Positions 45,008 to 53,935 of a DNA stretch of 64,000 nt are shown in pieces; the stretch's first letter is position 1, and each line of letters opens with the position of its first letter. The stretch lies in assembly GCF_001267885.1 (NCBI RefSeq), contig NZ_CP012382.1:6435001-6499000 (forward strand), written 5' to 3'. This stretch comes from Streptomyces ambofaciens ATCC 23877. GTDB lineage: Bacteria; Actinomycetota; Actinomycetes; Streptomycetales; Streptomycetaceae. A program made the position numbers and the translations under genes. The notes under the pieces were generated by a model that did no database searches, had not been told where the DNA came from, and saw only the letters and a list, made by a program, of their open reading frames with translations.

Positions 45008-48000
45008 ATGAGCGACACGGCTGTGGTGGACGTGATGGCCGGCGGGCGAGCGGGGGAGCGCGGACAACCGCGCCAGGCCGAGGAGCCCACGGCGTCCGTC
45101 CCCCTCCGGCTCGCGGCCGTCTTCCTCCCCGCTCCCCTCCCGCGCGACGGACGGATCGCCTTCTGGGACCCGGAGGGCGGCGCCGTCACCTCCGAGCCTC
45201 CCGTCACCTCCGAGCTGCCCCCCGCCGCGGAGCGGGCCGCGTCTGCCGCCTCCGCAGTCGTGGCGGGCTCGGCGCCCGCCGGGTCCCGCACGGCTGCGTC
45301 CGCCGCGCCGGCCGGATCTCGCACGGCCGCCGTCGCCGCGTCGCCGGATGCGGGCCCCGTCGCCGCCGGAGGCACCGCCCGGCCCATCGAACCCACCGAG
45401 CTCACCGTCGTACGCCGGCACGGCGCCGGGGTACGGCGCAGGACGACGACCGCGCTGTCGCTGCCGGTCGGTGAGGCGCTGCCCCTGCTGGTGCGCGCCC
45501 GGCACGACCCGGCCGCCCACCCGGCCACCGCCTGCTGGGGAGCGGCGGCCCTGCACGCCCTGCGGCTCACCGCGCGCGGCCGGCTCCTGCCCGGCCTGAC
45601 GGCGACCGGGCACGACGCCTGGCGGGCCGGCCCACTGGACCCCGACGACATCGCACACCTGCGCGCGGTGGCCGCCGCACTGCCCCCGGAGGGCCACGCG
45701 GTCCCGCTGGACGGCCCGGGCCCGATCCGGCTTCCGGAGCCGGAAGCGCTGGTCCGCGCCTTCCTGGACGCCGTCGCCGACACCCTGCCCCGCACTCCGG
45801 CCGCGCCCCACGCCTCCGGCCGGCCCTTCGCGGCACGCGGAGCGCAGCACCTGCCCGGCGCCCACGACTGGGCCGCGGAGGTCGCCGCGGGCATGGACGC
45901 GGGCGTGCGGATCTCGCTCCGCCTGGACCTGTCGGCGTACGACCTGTTCGACGCGGACGGCGACGGCAGCGGCGGCGCGCGCAGCGCCGGAGCGGCGGTC
46001 GTGCAGGTCCACAGCCTCGCCGACCCCACCCTGGTGGCCGACGCTGCGGACCTGTGGTCGGGAGCGGCCGACGCGGCGTTCGGCCCCCGCACGCGCGTGG
46101 ACGCCGCCCTCGCGGTGCGGCGCGCGGCGCGTGTCTGGCCGCCGCTCGACCGGCTCACCGAGCAGGACGTACCCGACGTCCTCAGCCTCTCCGAGGAGGA
46201 GGTCACCGACCTGCTGGGCGTGGCCGCCGGCCGGCTCGCCGGCGCCGGGGTCGCGGTGCACTGGCCCCGTGACCTGGCCCAGGACCTCACCGCGACCGCG
46301 GTGGTCCGGCCCGCGCCCGGCTCGGCGACGGACGGCACGGGCTTCTTCGAGAGCGAGGACCTCCTTCAGTTCCGCTGGCAGCTGGCGATCGGCGGCGACC
46401 CGCTCACCGAGGCCGAGATGGACACCCTGGCGGAGGCCCACCGCCCGGTCGTCCGGCTCCGCGACCGGTGGGTGCTGGTCGACCCGGGCCTGGTCCGCCG
46501 CGCCCGCAAGCGTGACCTCGGCCTGCTCGACCCGGTCGACGCCCTGTCGGTCGCCCTCACCGGCAGCGCGGAGGCGGACGGCGAGACGGTCGAGGTGGTG
46601 CCGGTGGGCGCGCTGGCCGCACTGCGCGACCGGCTCACGGCGGGCGTGGGTCCCGCCGAACCACCGCCCGGCCTGCACGCCACCCTCCGCGACTACCAGC
46701 TGCGCGGCCTGGCCTGGCTCGACCTCATGACCTCGCTCGGCCTGGGCGGCTGCCTCGCCGACGACATGGGCCTCGGCAAGACGGTCACGGTCATCGCGCT
46801 GCACCTAGAGCGGGCCCGCACGGAACCGACGCTGGTGGTCTGCCCCGCCTCCCTCCTGGGCAACTGGCAGCGGGAGATCACCCGGTTCGCGCCCGGCGTC
46901 CCGGTCCGCCGCTTCCACGGCAGCGACCGCACCCTGGACGACCTGGCCGGCGGCTTCGTCCTCACCACCTACGGCACGATGCGCTCCGCCGCGGCCACCC
47001 TGGCCGAGCAGCGCTGGGGCATGGTCGTCGCGGACGAGGCACAGCACGTCAAGAACCCGTACTCGGCGACCGCGAAGGCCCTGCGCACCATCCCGTCCCC
47101 CGCACGCGTCGCCCTGACCGGCACACCGGTGGAGAACAACCTCTCCGAGCTCTGGGCGCTCCTCGACTGGACCACCCCAGGCCTCCTCGGCCCCCTCAAG
47201 TCCTTCCGCGCCCGGCACGCCCGAGCGGTGGAGAACGGCGAGGACGAGCAGGCGGTGGAGCGCCTCGCCCGGCTGATCCGCCCCTTCCTGCTGCGCCGCA
47301 AGAAGTCCGACCCGGGCATCGTCCCGGAGCTGCCGCCGAAGACCGAGACGGACCACCCCGTCCCGCTCACCCGCGAACAGGCCTCGCTGTACGAGGCGGT
47401 GGTGCGCGAGTCGATGCTCGCCATCGAGGCGGCGGAGGGCATGGGCCGCCGGGGCCTCGTCCTCAAGCTGCTGACCTCGCTGAAGCAGATCTGCGACCAC
47501 CCCGCGCTGTTCCTGAAGGAGGAGCACCCGCCGGGCGGCGGCGACCGTCTGAGCGCCCGCTCCGGCAAACTCGCGCTGCTGGACGAGCTGCTGGACACGG
47601 TCCTCGCCGAGGACGGCTCGGTGCTCGTCTTCACCCAGTACGTGGGCATGGCCCGCCTCATCACCTCCCACCTGGCCGTCCGCGCGGTCCCCGTCGACCT
47701 GCTGCACGGCGGCACGCCGGTCCCGGAGCGGGAGCGCATGGTCGACCGCTTCCAGAGCGGGGCGACGCCCGTTCTCGTCCTGTCCCTCAAGGCCGCCGGC
47801 ACCGGCCTGAACCTGACCCGTGCGGGCCACGTCGTGCACTTCGACCGCTGGTGGAACCCGGCCGTCGAGGAGCAGGCCACCGACCGCGCCTACCGCATCG
47901 GCCAGACCCAGCCGGTCCAGGTCCACCGCCTCATCACCGAGGGCACAGTCGAGGACCGCATCGCCGAGATGCTCCAGTCCAAGCGGGCGCTGGCCGACGC

Positions 48001-48085
48001 GGTCCTCGGCTCGGGCGAGTCGGCCCTCACCGAGCTGACCGCCCGTGAGCTGTCCGACCTGGTGTCCCTGCGGAGGCCGTCATGA
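45008..48085 (+). CDS. SNF2/SWI2-family DEAD-like helicase
   Basis: 1025 residues. An N-terminal non-catalytic region of about 550 residues, with an Ala/Pro-rich linker near residues 70-125, precedes the helicase core: motif I DDMGLGKT (about residue 588), motif II VVADEAQH, TGTPVENNLSELWALLDWT, and C-terminal helicase motifs VFTQYVGMARL, LSLKAAGTGLNLT and DRAYRIGQTQPVQVHRL. These enzymes translocate on dsDNA with ATP. ATG at 45008 is preferred to GTG 44996, which would sit directly on the GGGAGG ribosome site. The stop overlaps the SWIM-protein start, the usual actinobacterial SNF2-SWIM pair. Confidence 0.93.
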   Translation: MSDTAVVDVMAGGRAGERGQPRQAEEPTASVPLRLAAVFLPAPLPRDGRIAFWDPEGGAVTSEPPVTSELPPAAERAASAASAVVAGSAPAGSRTAASAAPAGSRTAAVAASPDAGPVAAGGTARPIEPTELTVVRRHGAGVRRRTTTALSLPVGEALPLLVRARHDPAAHPATACWGAAALHALRLTARGRLLPGLTATGHDAWRAGPLDPDDIAHLRAVAAALPPEGHAVPLDGPGPIRLPEPEALVRAFLDAVADTLPRTPAAPHASGRPFAARGAQHLPGAHDWAAEVAAGMDAGVRISLRLDLSAYDLFDADGDGSGGARSAGAAVVQVHSLADPTLVADAADLWSGAADAAFGPRTRVDAALAVRRAARVWPPLDRLTEQDVPDVLSLSEEEVTDLLGVAAGRLAGAGVAVHWPRDLAQDLTATAVVRPAPGSATDGTGFFESEDLLQFRWQLAIGGDPLTEAEMDTLAEAHRPVVRLRDRWVLVDPGLVRRARKRDLGLLDPVDALSVALTGSAEADGETVEVVPVGALAALRDRLTAGVGPAEPPPGLHATLRDYQLRGLAWLDLMTSLGLGGCLADDMGLGKTVTVIALHLERARTEPTLVVCPASLLGNWQREITRFAPGVPVRRFHGSDRTLDDLAGGFVLTTYGTMRSAAATLAEQRWGMVVADEAQHVKNPYSATAKALRTIPSPARVALTGTPVENNLSELWALLDWTTPGLLGPLKSFRARHARAVENGEDEQAVERLARLIRPFLLRRKKSDPGIVPELPPKTETDHPVPLTREQASLYEAVVRESMLAIEAAEGMGRRGLVLKLLTSLKQICDHPALFLKEEHPPGGGDRLSARSGKLALLDELLDTVLAEDGSVLVFTQYVGMARLITSHLAVRAVPVDLLHGGTPVPERERMVDRFQSGATPVLVLSLKAAGTGLNLTRAGHVVHFDRWWNPAVEEQATDRAYRIGQTQPVQVHRLITEGTVEDRIAEMLQSKRALADAVLGSGESALTELTARELSDLVSLRRPS

Positions 48086-51075
48086 CCCCCCGGCCCGCCG
48101 ACGAGGCCCGCCGCGCCCTGCGCGCGGCGCGCGAGCGCGGCGGGGAGACGCCGGCCTCCTCCGCGGAGGCGGCCGCCGCCCCCACCCTCCCGGACGCCGC
48201 GCGGCCCGAGCCGGCGCGTGAACGCGGCGAGGAGAGCGAGGGTTCGCATGCGCACGACCGTGGCCCGCGCGGGGACCGGGACGGCGACGTCGATCGCGGT
48301 GGGGACCGCGGCCAGGGCTGGGGGCCGGTCCGGGGTCGGGACGGCGACGCCGATCTCGGCGGGGACCGCGACCAGGGCCGGGGCCCGGTCCGGGGCCGGG
48401 ACCTGGACCTGGACCTGGGCCCGGATCAGGACCGAGAGCGGGAACATGATCAGGCCCAGGGCGAGGACCGGGACCGGGACCGGGACTGGGGTTGGGATCA
48501 AAGTCGGCTCCGGGGCCAGGGCGACCCCGACCGGGCCCCGGCCCGCGACCAGCACCCGGACCCGGACCAGCACCCGGGCTCGGACCAGCACCCGGACCCG
48601 GACCCGGATCGGGAGCCGGCCCGCGACCAGCACCCGGACCCGGACCCGGATCGGGAGCCGGCCCGCGACCAGCACCCGGACCCGGACCCGGACCCGGACC
48701 CGGACCAGCATCGGGAGCCGGACCGCGCCCAGCACCCGGGCCCGGACCCGGACCAGACCAAGGACGAGCGCACCGGCACGCGCCCGGGGGACGTCGCGCG
48801 CGCGGCGCTGCGCAGCGCCCGCACCGCGCGAGGGGGCACCGCGTCGCCGGACGCGAACCGGGACAGCGGCCCGCCGCACCGCCCCGGTGTTCCGGGAGAG
48901 GAGGACGCCGACCGCCCCGACGAGGTGATCGGGAGCGCTCGGCCGGTCGCCCCCGGAGGCACGACAGCCCCCACCCCGACGGACCGCTCCGGTGACGCGC
49001 CGGCCGGCCGGCCGGCGGATGTGGCACGTGAGGCCTTGCGGGCGGCACGTCGGCAGGCGCGGGTCGACTCGGCGACCAAGGGCGCGGCGAGTCCCCGCCG
49101 CCCGTCCCGCCCGGTCGGGGGCCCGCAGGTGGCGGGCGGTTCGCCTTCCGCCGCCGCCCGCGCCCGCGCCCTGCGGGACTTCGCCGCGGACGCCTTCCGG
49201 CTGCCCCCGGAGACTGATCCCGCCGGGACGACCGCGCCTTCCGCTGAGCCGGTGCCCTCCGAACCCCGGACCCCCGAACCCTTGCCTCCGCCTTCCGAGC
49301 CTCTGCCCCCCGAGCCCCTGCCCTCCGATCAACAGACCCCTGAGTCCCTCTCCTCCGCATCCGTGCGCTCCGGGCAGCTCACCGGAGAGCCGTCCGTGGA
49401 CCGGGCCGACGCAACCGTCCCGCCCGTTGAGCCGCCGTCCCCTCGGTCGGCGTCCCCTCGGTCGGCGTCCCCTGAACCGACGTCCCCTGACCCGGCGCCC
49501 TCTCACCCCCTGCCCCCTGACCCGCCGTCCCCGGGGCCGTCCTCCCCTGAGCCGCCGTCCGCGGCACCCTCTCCGTACGAGCCACCGCGTCCGCACCACC
49601 GTGCGGCGGCGCACCCGGAGCGTGAGCCGGGCGAAGCGGACCGGGCCGCGCATGGGCGTTCGCGCCCGGCACCGCACAGAGCACCCTCGCGAGAGCCGTA
49701 CGAGGATGCCCCGCCCACGACACCCCCCGCGCCGCCCGTGCGGACAACCGCGCCCCCCGCATCGGCCGTGGACCACCACACCTCCGGCACCACCCCCCGC
49801 GCGCCCCGCTCCATGGCGGCCCCCGACCGGGACGGCGAGCTCCGCCGTACCTTCCCCGCCCTGCCGCCCGGGCCGGCGGCGAGCGAGGACTTCGCCGGGA
49901 CATGGTGGGGAAACGCGTGGGTGACCGCCTTGGAGGAGGGCGCCCTGGACGCCGCGCGGCTGGCGCGCGGGAAGGCGTACGCCGAGCGGGGGCACGTCGA
50001 CGCGATCACCGTGACTCCGGGCCTGGTCCTCGCCTACGTACAGGGCAGCCGCCCCCGGCCCTACCGCGTGCAGGTGCGGTTGCGCACGCTGGACGACGCG
50101 GGCTGGGAGCGGTTCCTGGACGCCGCCGTCGAGCGGCCCGGGCACATCGCCGCCCTCCTCGACAAGGAGCTGCCCCACTCCCTGGCCGAGTGCGGAGTCC
50201 CCTTGCTCCCCGGCCCCGGCGACCTCGCCCCGCAGTGCAGCTGCCCGGACTCCGGGCACCCCTGCAAGCACGCCGCCGCCCTCTGCTACCAGACGGCCCG
50301 TCTGCTCGACGCCGACCCCTTCGTTCTGCTCCTGCTGCGCGGCCGGGGCGAACGCGAGCTGCTGGACGCCCTGTCCCGGCTGAACGCGGCCCGTGCCGCC
50401 CGTGCCGCCCAGGACCGCGGGCCGGCGCCGCTGCCCGGCGTGCGAGCCGGCGCCGCCCTGGCCGAGCGCACGCTGCCGCCCCTCCCGGTGCCGCTGCCCG
50501 CACCTCCGCACCCCGAGCAGCCCCCGGCCTACCCGGCGGCACCGGGCGGCCCCGACCCGTTCGCGCTGGACCAGCTGGCCACCGACGCCGCCGCCCGTGC
50601 CCACGCGCTGCTCACCACGGGCCGCGACCCGATCGGCGGGCTGACGCTGTGGCGGGACGCCGTCCGGCTCGCCGCGGCCCGCCCCGGCTCCGGTCTCACC
50701 GCGGGGACCCGGGCGCTCTACGCGTCCCTCGCCAAGGCCGCCGGCCGGGACACGGCCGAGCTGGCGCGCGCGGTCGCCGCCTGGCGCCAGGGCGGACCGG
50801 ACGGGCTCGACGTCCTGGAGGAAGCCTGGGACCCGCCGGCCGGCCGCTTCGACCGCGCCCGCCCCCTGCTGCTCGCCGCCGACCTCCCCGCCTTCCGCCC
50901 CTGGCGCAACCGCCTGACCCACCCCCGGGGCCACGTGCAGCTCCGACTGGGCCGGACAGGCCTCTGGTACGCCTACGAGTCGGAGCCCGGCCGCGACGAC
51001 TGGTGGCCGCGCGGCACCCCCGACCTCGACCCGGTCGGTGCCCTGACGGGCCTGGGCGGCACCGGCGACCTCTGA
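48082..51075 (+). CDS. SWIM zinc-finger protein with long repetitive disordered region
   Basis: 997 residues, ATG overlapping the helicase stop. The SWIM motif CSCPDSGHPCKH (CxCx6CxH) lies near residue 719, within a conserved C-terminal half (about 590-997). The N-terminal 570 residues are low complexity: a 20-residue unit near residue 73 occurs twice (GGDRGQGWGPVRGRDGDADL, GGDRDQGRGPVRGRDLDLDL), DREPARDQHPDPDP occurs twice in tandem, then Pro/Ser-rich runs. Three copies of [AG]D-[VE]AR-x-ALR-[AS]AR (about residues 6, 236, 312) stand out against this background. Likely a partner of the SNF2 helicase in DNA handling. Confidence 0.85.
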   Translation: MTPRPADEARRALRAARERGGETPASSAEAAAAPTLPDAARPEPARERGEESEGSHAHDRGPRGDRDGDVDRGGDRGQGWGPVRGRDGDADLGGDRDQGRGPVRGRDLDLDLGPDQDREREHDQAQGEDRDRDRDWGWDQSRLRGQGDPDRAPARDQHPDPDQHPGSDQHPDPDPDREPARDQHPDPDPDREPARDQHPDPDPDPDPDQHREPDRAQHPGPDPDQTKDERTGTRPGDVARAALRSARTARGGTASPDANRDSGPPHRPGVPGEEDADRPDEVIGSARPVAPGGTTAPTPTDRSGDAPAGRPADVAREALRAARRQARVDSATKGAASPRRPSRPVGGPQVAGGSPSAAARARALRDFAADAFRLPPETDPAGTTAPSAEPVPSEPRTPEPLPPPSEPLPPEPLPSDQQTPESLSSASVRSGQLTGEPSVDRADATVPPVEPPSPRSASPRSASPEPTSPDPAPSHPLPPDPPSPGPSSPEPPSAAPSPYEPPRPHHRAAAHPEREPGEADRAAHGRSRPAPHRAPSREPYEDAPPTTPPAPPVRTTAPPASAVDHHTSGTTPRAPRSMAAPDRDGELRRTFPALPPGPAASEDFAGTWWGNAWVTALEEGALDAARLARGKAYAERGHVDAITVTPGLVLAYVQGSRPRPYRVQVRLRTLDDAGWERFLDAAVERPGHIAALLDKELPHSLAECGVPLLPGPGDLAPQCSCPDSGHPCKHAAALCYQTARLLDADPFVLLLLRGRGERELLDALSRLNAARAARAAQDRGPAPLPGVRAGAALAERTLPPLPVPLPAPPHPEQPPAYPAAPGGPDPFALDQLATDAAARAHALLTTGRDPIGGLTLWRDAVRLAAARPGSGLTAGTRALYASLAKAAGRDTAELARAVAAWRQGGPDGLDVLEEAWDPPAGRFDRARPLLLAADLPAFRPWRNRLTHPRGHVQLRLGRTGLWYAYESEPGRDDWWPRGTPDLDPVGALTGLGGTGDL
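48287..48760 (+). repeat. Coding tandem repeats in the SWIM gene
   Basis: A 60-bp unit occurs twice near 48298-48417, followed by GACCCGGACCCG-type hexamer runs and two tandem copies of a 42-bp unit starting at 48607 and 48649. All periods are multiples of three, so changes in copy number keep the frame. Confidence 0.8.
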
Positions 51076-51282
51076 CCGGTTCCGGACGGCCGGTCCCTGG
51101 TGCGAGGACATACACGCCGAGGTCCCGGCGAGGCCATGGAGGCCCGTCACACAGCACTCGCGGCGACCCTGTTCGCGCGGTCCATGCCGTTCGGGATGCC
51201 ACCGCCGGATGATGCGCGGACACCGCTGCCAGAACCCCTGGCGCCGGCCCCAGAGCGTGTCCATCCCCAGGAGGCAGCCGAC

Positions 51283-52776
51283 ATGGGACAACCGCACCCC
51301 CCGTACCGCTCCGCGAGGAGCCGCCGCCGCGCGATGGGCGTCCGCGGCTGGATCACCGCCGCGGCAGGCGCCCTCGCCCTCACCGCCGGGCTGGTGGCCG
51401 CGGGCCCGCAGGCGTCCGCCGCGGGACTGACCCAGGTCACCGGTTTCGGGACCAACCCGGGCAACCTGTCCATGTACGCCTACGTGCCCGACTCCCTGCC
51501 CGCCGACGCACCGCTCGTGGTGGCCCTCCATGGCTGCACCCAGAGCGCGAACGACTACTACGCCCACTCGGGTTGGCCCACGTTCGCCGACCGCTACGGC
51601 TTCGCGGTGGTCTTTCCCCAGACGAGCAGCGCGAACAACGCCAACAACTGCTTCAACTGGTTCCAGCCGGGCGACAGCGCCCGCGACCGGGGTGAGGCGC
51701 TGTCGGTCAGACAGATGGTGGACGCGGCCGTCTCGCGCTACGGCAGCGACCCCGGGCGTGTCTACGTCACGGGCCTGTCGGCCGGCGGCGGCATGACGGC
51801 GAACCTGCTCGCCGCCTACCCCGACGTCTTCGCGGGCGGCGCCGTCGACTCGGGTCTGCCCGCCTCCTGCGCCGACAGCGTGACCGCGGCCTACACCTGC
51901 ATGTACAGCCCTCCGGACCGGACGCCCGCCCAATGGGGCGACCTGGTCCGCTCGGCGGCCCCCGCCGGCACCGCCTCCTGGCCACGCGTGGCGATCTGGC
52001 AGGGCACCGCCGACACCACCGTCCGGCCCGCCAACGCCACCGAACTGCGCGACCAGTGGACCGACGTGTGGGGCATCGGACAGACGCCCTCCCGCACCGA
52101 CGCCCTCACCGGGGGCACCACGCGAACCGTCTACGACGACCCCTCCGGCAGGCCCGCGGTCGAGGTCTACTCGATCTCCGGCATGGCCCACGGACTCGCG
52201 GTCGACCCCGGCAGCGGCCCCGAGCAGTGCGGAACCACCGGTACCTACTACCTCGACACCATCTGCTCCAGCTACCACACCGCCCGCTTCTGGGGGCTGG
52301 ACGGCGACGGCGGCGGCGAGCAGCCCGGCACGCTCCCCGCCCCCACCGGACTGGCCGTCACCGGGACCACCGCCACCTCGGCCACCCTCAGCTGGAACGC
52401 CGTCCCCGGAGCGGCCTCGTACACCGTCCTGCGCGGCGGCACACGGGTCGGAACGACCGCGTCGACCCGCCACACCGACACCGGCCTGGCGTCCGGCAGC
52501 ACGTACCGCTACACGGTGACCGCCGTCGACGCCGCGGGCGCGGCGGGCCCGCCCTCGTCCGCGGTCGTCGCGACCACCACGGGGTTCACGCCCACGTGCC
52601 ACACGGCGAGCAACTACGACCACACCGTCGCCGGCCGGGCCTACGCGGAGGGCGGCCGGGCCTACGCCCGTGGCTCCGGCCAGCCCCTGGGCCTGTGGAA
52701 CACGTTCACCACCCACACGCTCCAGCAGACCTCACCCGGCCACTACGTGATCGCCGACTCGGGGTGCCCGGCCTGA
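51283..52776 (+). CDS. Secreted PHB-depolymerase-family esterase with fibronectin III domain
   Basis: 497 residues from MGQPHPPYRSARSRRRAMG, with AGGAGG 8 bp upstream. A basic, possibly twin-arginine signal peptide ends near ASA-AG. The catalytic domain (about 50-335) has the oxyanion HGCTQSANDYY, nucleophile in VTGLSAGGGMTAN, Asp in WQGTADTTV and His in ISGMAHG: the Esterase_PHB family acting on poly- or short-chain hydroxyalkanoates or similar esters. An FN3 domain (about 340-425, PAPTGLAVTGTTATSATLSWN) and a C-terminal domain (LGLWNTFTTHTLQQTSPGHYVIADSGC) follow. Confidence 0.9.
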   Translation: MGQPHPPYRSARSRRRAMGVRGWITAAAGALALTAGLVAAGPQASAAGLTQVTGFGTNPGNLSMYAYVPDSLPADAPLVVALHGCTQSANDYYAHSGWPTFADRYGFAVVFPQTSSANNANNCFNWFQPGDSARDRGEALSVRQMVDAAVSRYGSDPGRVYVTGLSAGGGMTANLLAAYPDVFAGGAVDSGLPASCADSVTAAYTCMYSPPDRTPAQWGDLVRSAAPAGTASWPRVAIWQGTADTTVRPANATELRDQWTDVWGIGQTPSRTDALTGGTTRTVYDDPSGRPAVEVYSISGMAHGLAVDPGSGPEQCGTTGTYYLDTICSSYHTARFWGLDGDGGGEQPGTLPAPTGLAVTGTTATSATLSWNAVPGAASYTVLRGGTRVGTTASTRHTDTGLASGSTYRYTVTAVDAAGAAGPPSSAVVATTTGFTPTCHTASNYDHTVAGRAYAEGGRAYARGSGQPLGLWNTFTTHTLQQTSPGHYVIADSGCPA

Positions 52777-52896
52777 CCACCGTGTTCGGCCCCGAATCGC
52801 GGAGCGTGGCGAGACCGATCCGGCCAACACCGGCGGGGCATATGCCGGTCGATCGGAGGGGCTGACGGTGCGTCATGCCCATGAGACCATCTTCGG

Positions 52897-53238
52897 ATGA
52901 TCACTCTCCGTGTCGCCGTCCTCTCCGGGACCGGCCTCCTGGTCGCAGCGCTGGGCGTCTGGCTGGCGGTGGTCCGCTGGGAGGACGGGGACAGGATCGC
53001 GACGTCGGTCTCGGCGTTGGCCGCCGTGGCCGCGGTCGGCGTCTCCGTCTGGGCCGCACTGCACGCTTCACGGCAGCAGGCGACGCTCGTCGCTTCGCGT
53101 ACGGGCAGTGCGACCACCCGGCGCGGGGACGCCAACACGGGAGTGAAGACCGGGCACGCCGCCGACGGCTCCCAACGAGCCGAGGACACCGGTGACGCGA
53201 GGTCGACCGACGGTGACGCGAACACGGGTATCCAGTGA
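52897..53238 (+). CDS. Small two-TM protein with duplicated DANTG motif (cassette gene 1)
   Basis: 113 residues. Two TM helices (about 5-25 VAVLSGTGLLVAALGVWLAVV and 38-56 VSALAAVAAVGVSVWAAL) are followed by a polar tail with RGDANTGVKTG and DGDANTGIQ, a near-exact repeat at about residues 77 and 107. No known family. It overlaps the next gene by 4 bp, and that gene opens with the related AYANTGVHIGD motif, so the two probably act together at the membrane. Confidence 0.65.
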   Translation: MITLRVAVLSGTGLLVAALGVWLAVVRWEDGDRIATSVSALAAVAAVGVSVWAALHASRQQATLVASRTGSATTRRGDANTGVKTGHAADGSQRAEDTGDARSTDGDANTGIQ

Positions 53239-53900
53239 AGGGCCGCCCGGTGGAGGGCAGGGCGAACCGGACGGGGAACGCCCAGGCGGACGCCTATGCG
53301 AACACGGGCGTCCACATCGGCGACGTGACCATCAACCAAGCCCCGCGGTCGGAGGTGAGGTTCGCGCACATCGGAATCCCCCTGCACACGAGACCGCGCT
53401 GGGCGGAGTACCCGCATCGGCCCGACTTCCTCGCCTGTGAGTTCTCCGACAGGTGCGAGAGGCTCTTCAGTCTCACGAGTCTGATCCATGACGCCGATCT
53501 CTTCTTCGACCTGGTCCTGCTGAACACGGGCGACTCGCCTGCCGTCCTGTCCAAGGTGGGGGTCTGGATCGAAGAAGTGCAGCAGCTGATCTACATGTAC
53601 GGATATCCGAAGGCCAGCGTCATCAGGCCGGCCGCGGACGAGTACGAGATCGTCATGCCGGCGGTCAGGAAGCAGTACAAGGTGGGTCTCATGGACCACA
53701 TGACGCCGGACCGGGTGGACCTGCGTCCGACGTGCGACCTGGCCGACCCCCTGTATCTGCCGCCCCAGGGTGTCTACCGGTACACCCTGCACCTCAAGTC
53801 GTACCAGCGGAACATGCCCAACCACGCTCAGGTCCGGCTCACGGCGGAGGTGAGCGGGCAGGAGGTCTGCTCACCCAGGCTGCACGTCTTCACCAGGTGA
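53235..53900 (+). CDS. ANTG-motif beta-rich protein (cassette gene 2)
   Basis: 221 residues, GTG start in a GTGA overlap. After a Gly/Asn-rich lead (GNAQADAYANTGVHIGDVTINQAP) comes a strand-rich domain (about 40-215): FFDLVLLNTGDSPAVLSKVGVWIEEV, EYEIVMPAVRKQYKVGL, YRYTLHLKSYQRNMPNHAQVRLTAEVSGQEV. The predicted fold is an Ig-like beta sandwich. No family recognised. GC and third-position bias are slightly lower than in neighbours, which may point to acquisition. Confidence 0.65.
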   Translation: MKGRPVEGRANRTGNAQADAYANTGVHIGDVTINQAPRSEVRFAHIGIPLHTRPRWAEYPHRPDFLACEFSDRCERLFSLTSLIHDADLFFDLVLLNTGDSPAVLSKVGVWIEEVQQLIYMYGYPKASVIRPAADEYEIVMPAVRKQYKVGLMDHMTPDRVDLRPTCDLADPLYLPPQGVYRYTLHLKSYQRNMPNHAQVRLTAEVSGQEVCSPRLHVFTR

Positions 53901-53935
53901 CCGTGCGCAGGCACGGGAGGGAGATCGAGGGGACC

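Noticed and set aside
47890..52716. Open minus-strand frame of about 1608 codons
   Set aside because: It lies antisense to the SNF2, SWIM and esterase genes, has repetitive Arg/Gly/Val-rich composition, no domain and no ribosome site. It reflects lack of stop codons in GC-rich DNA.
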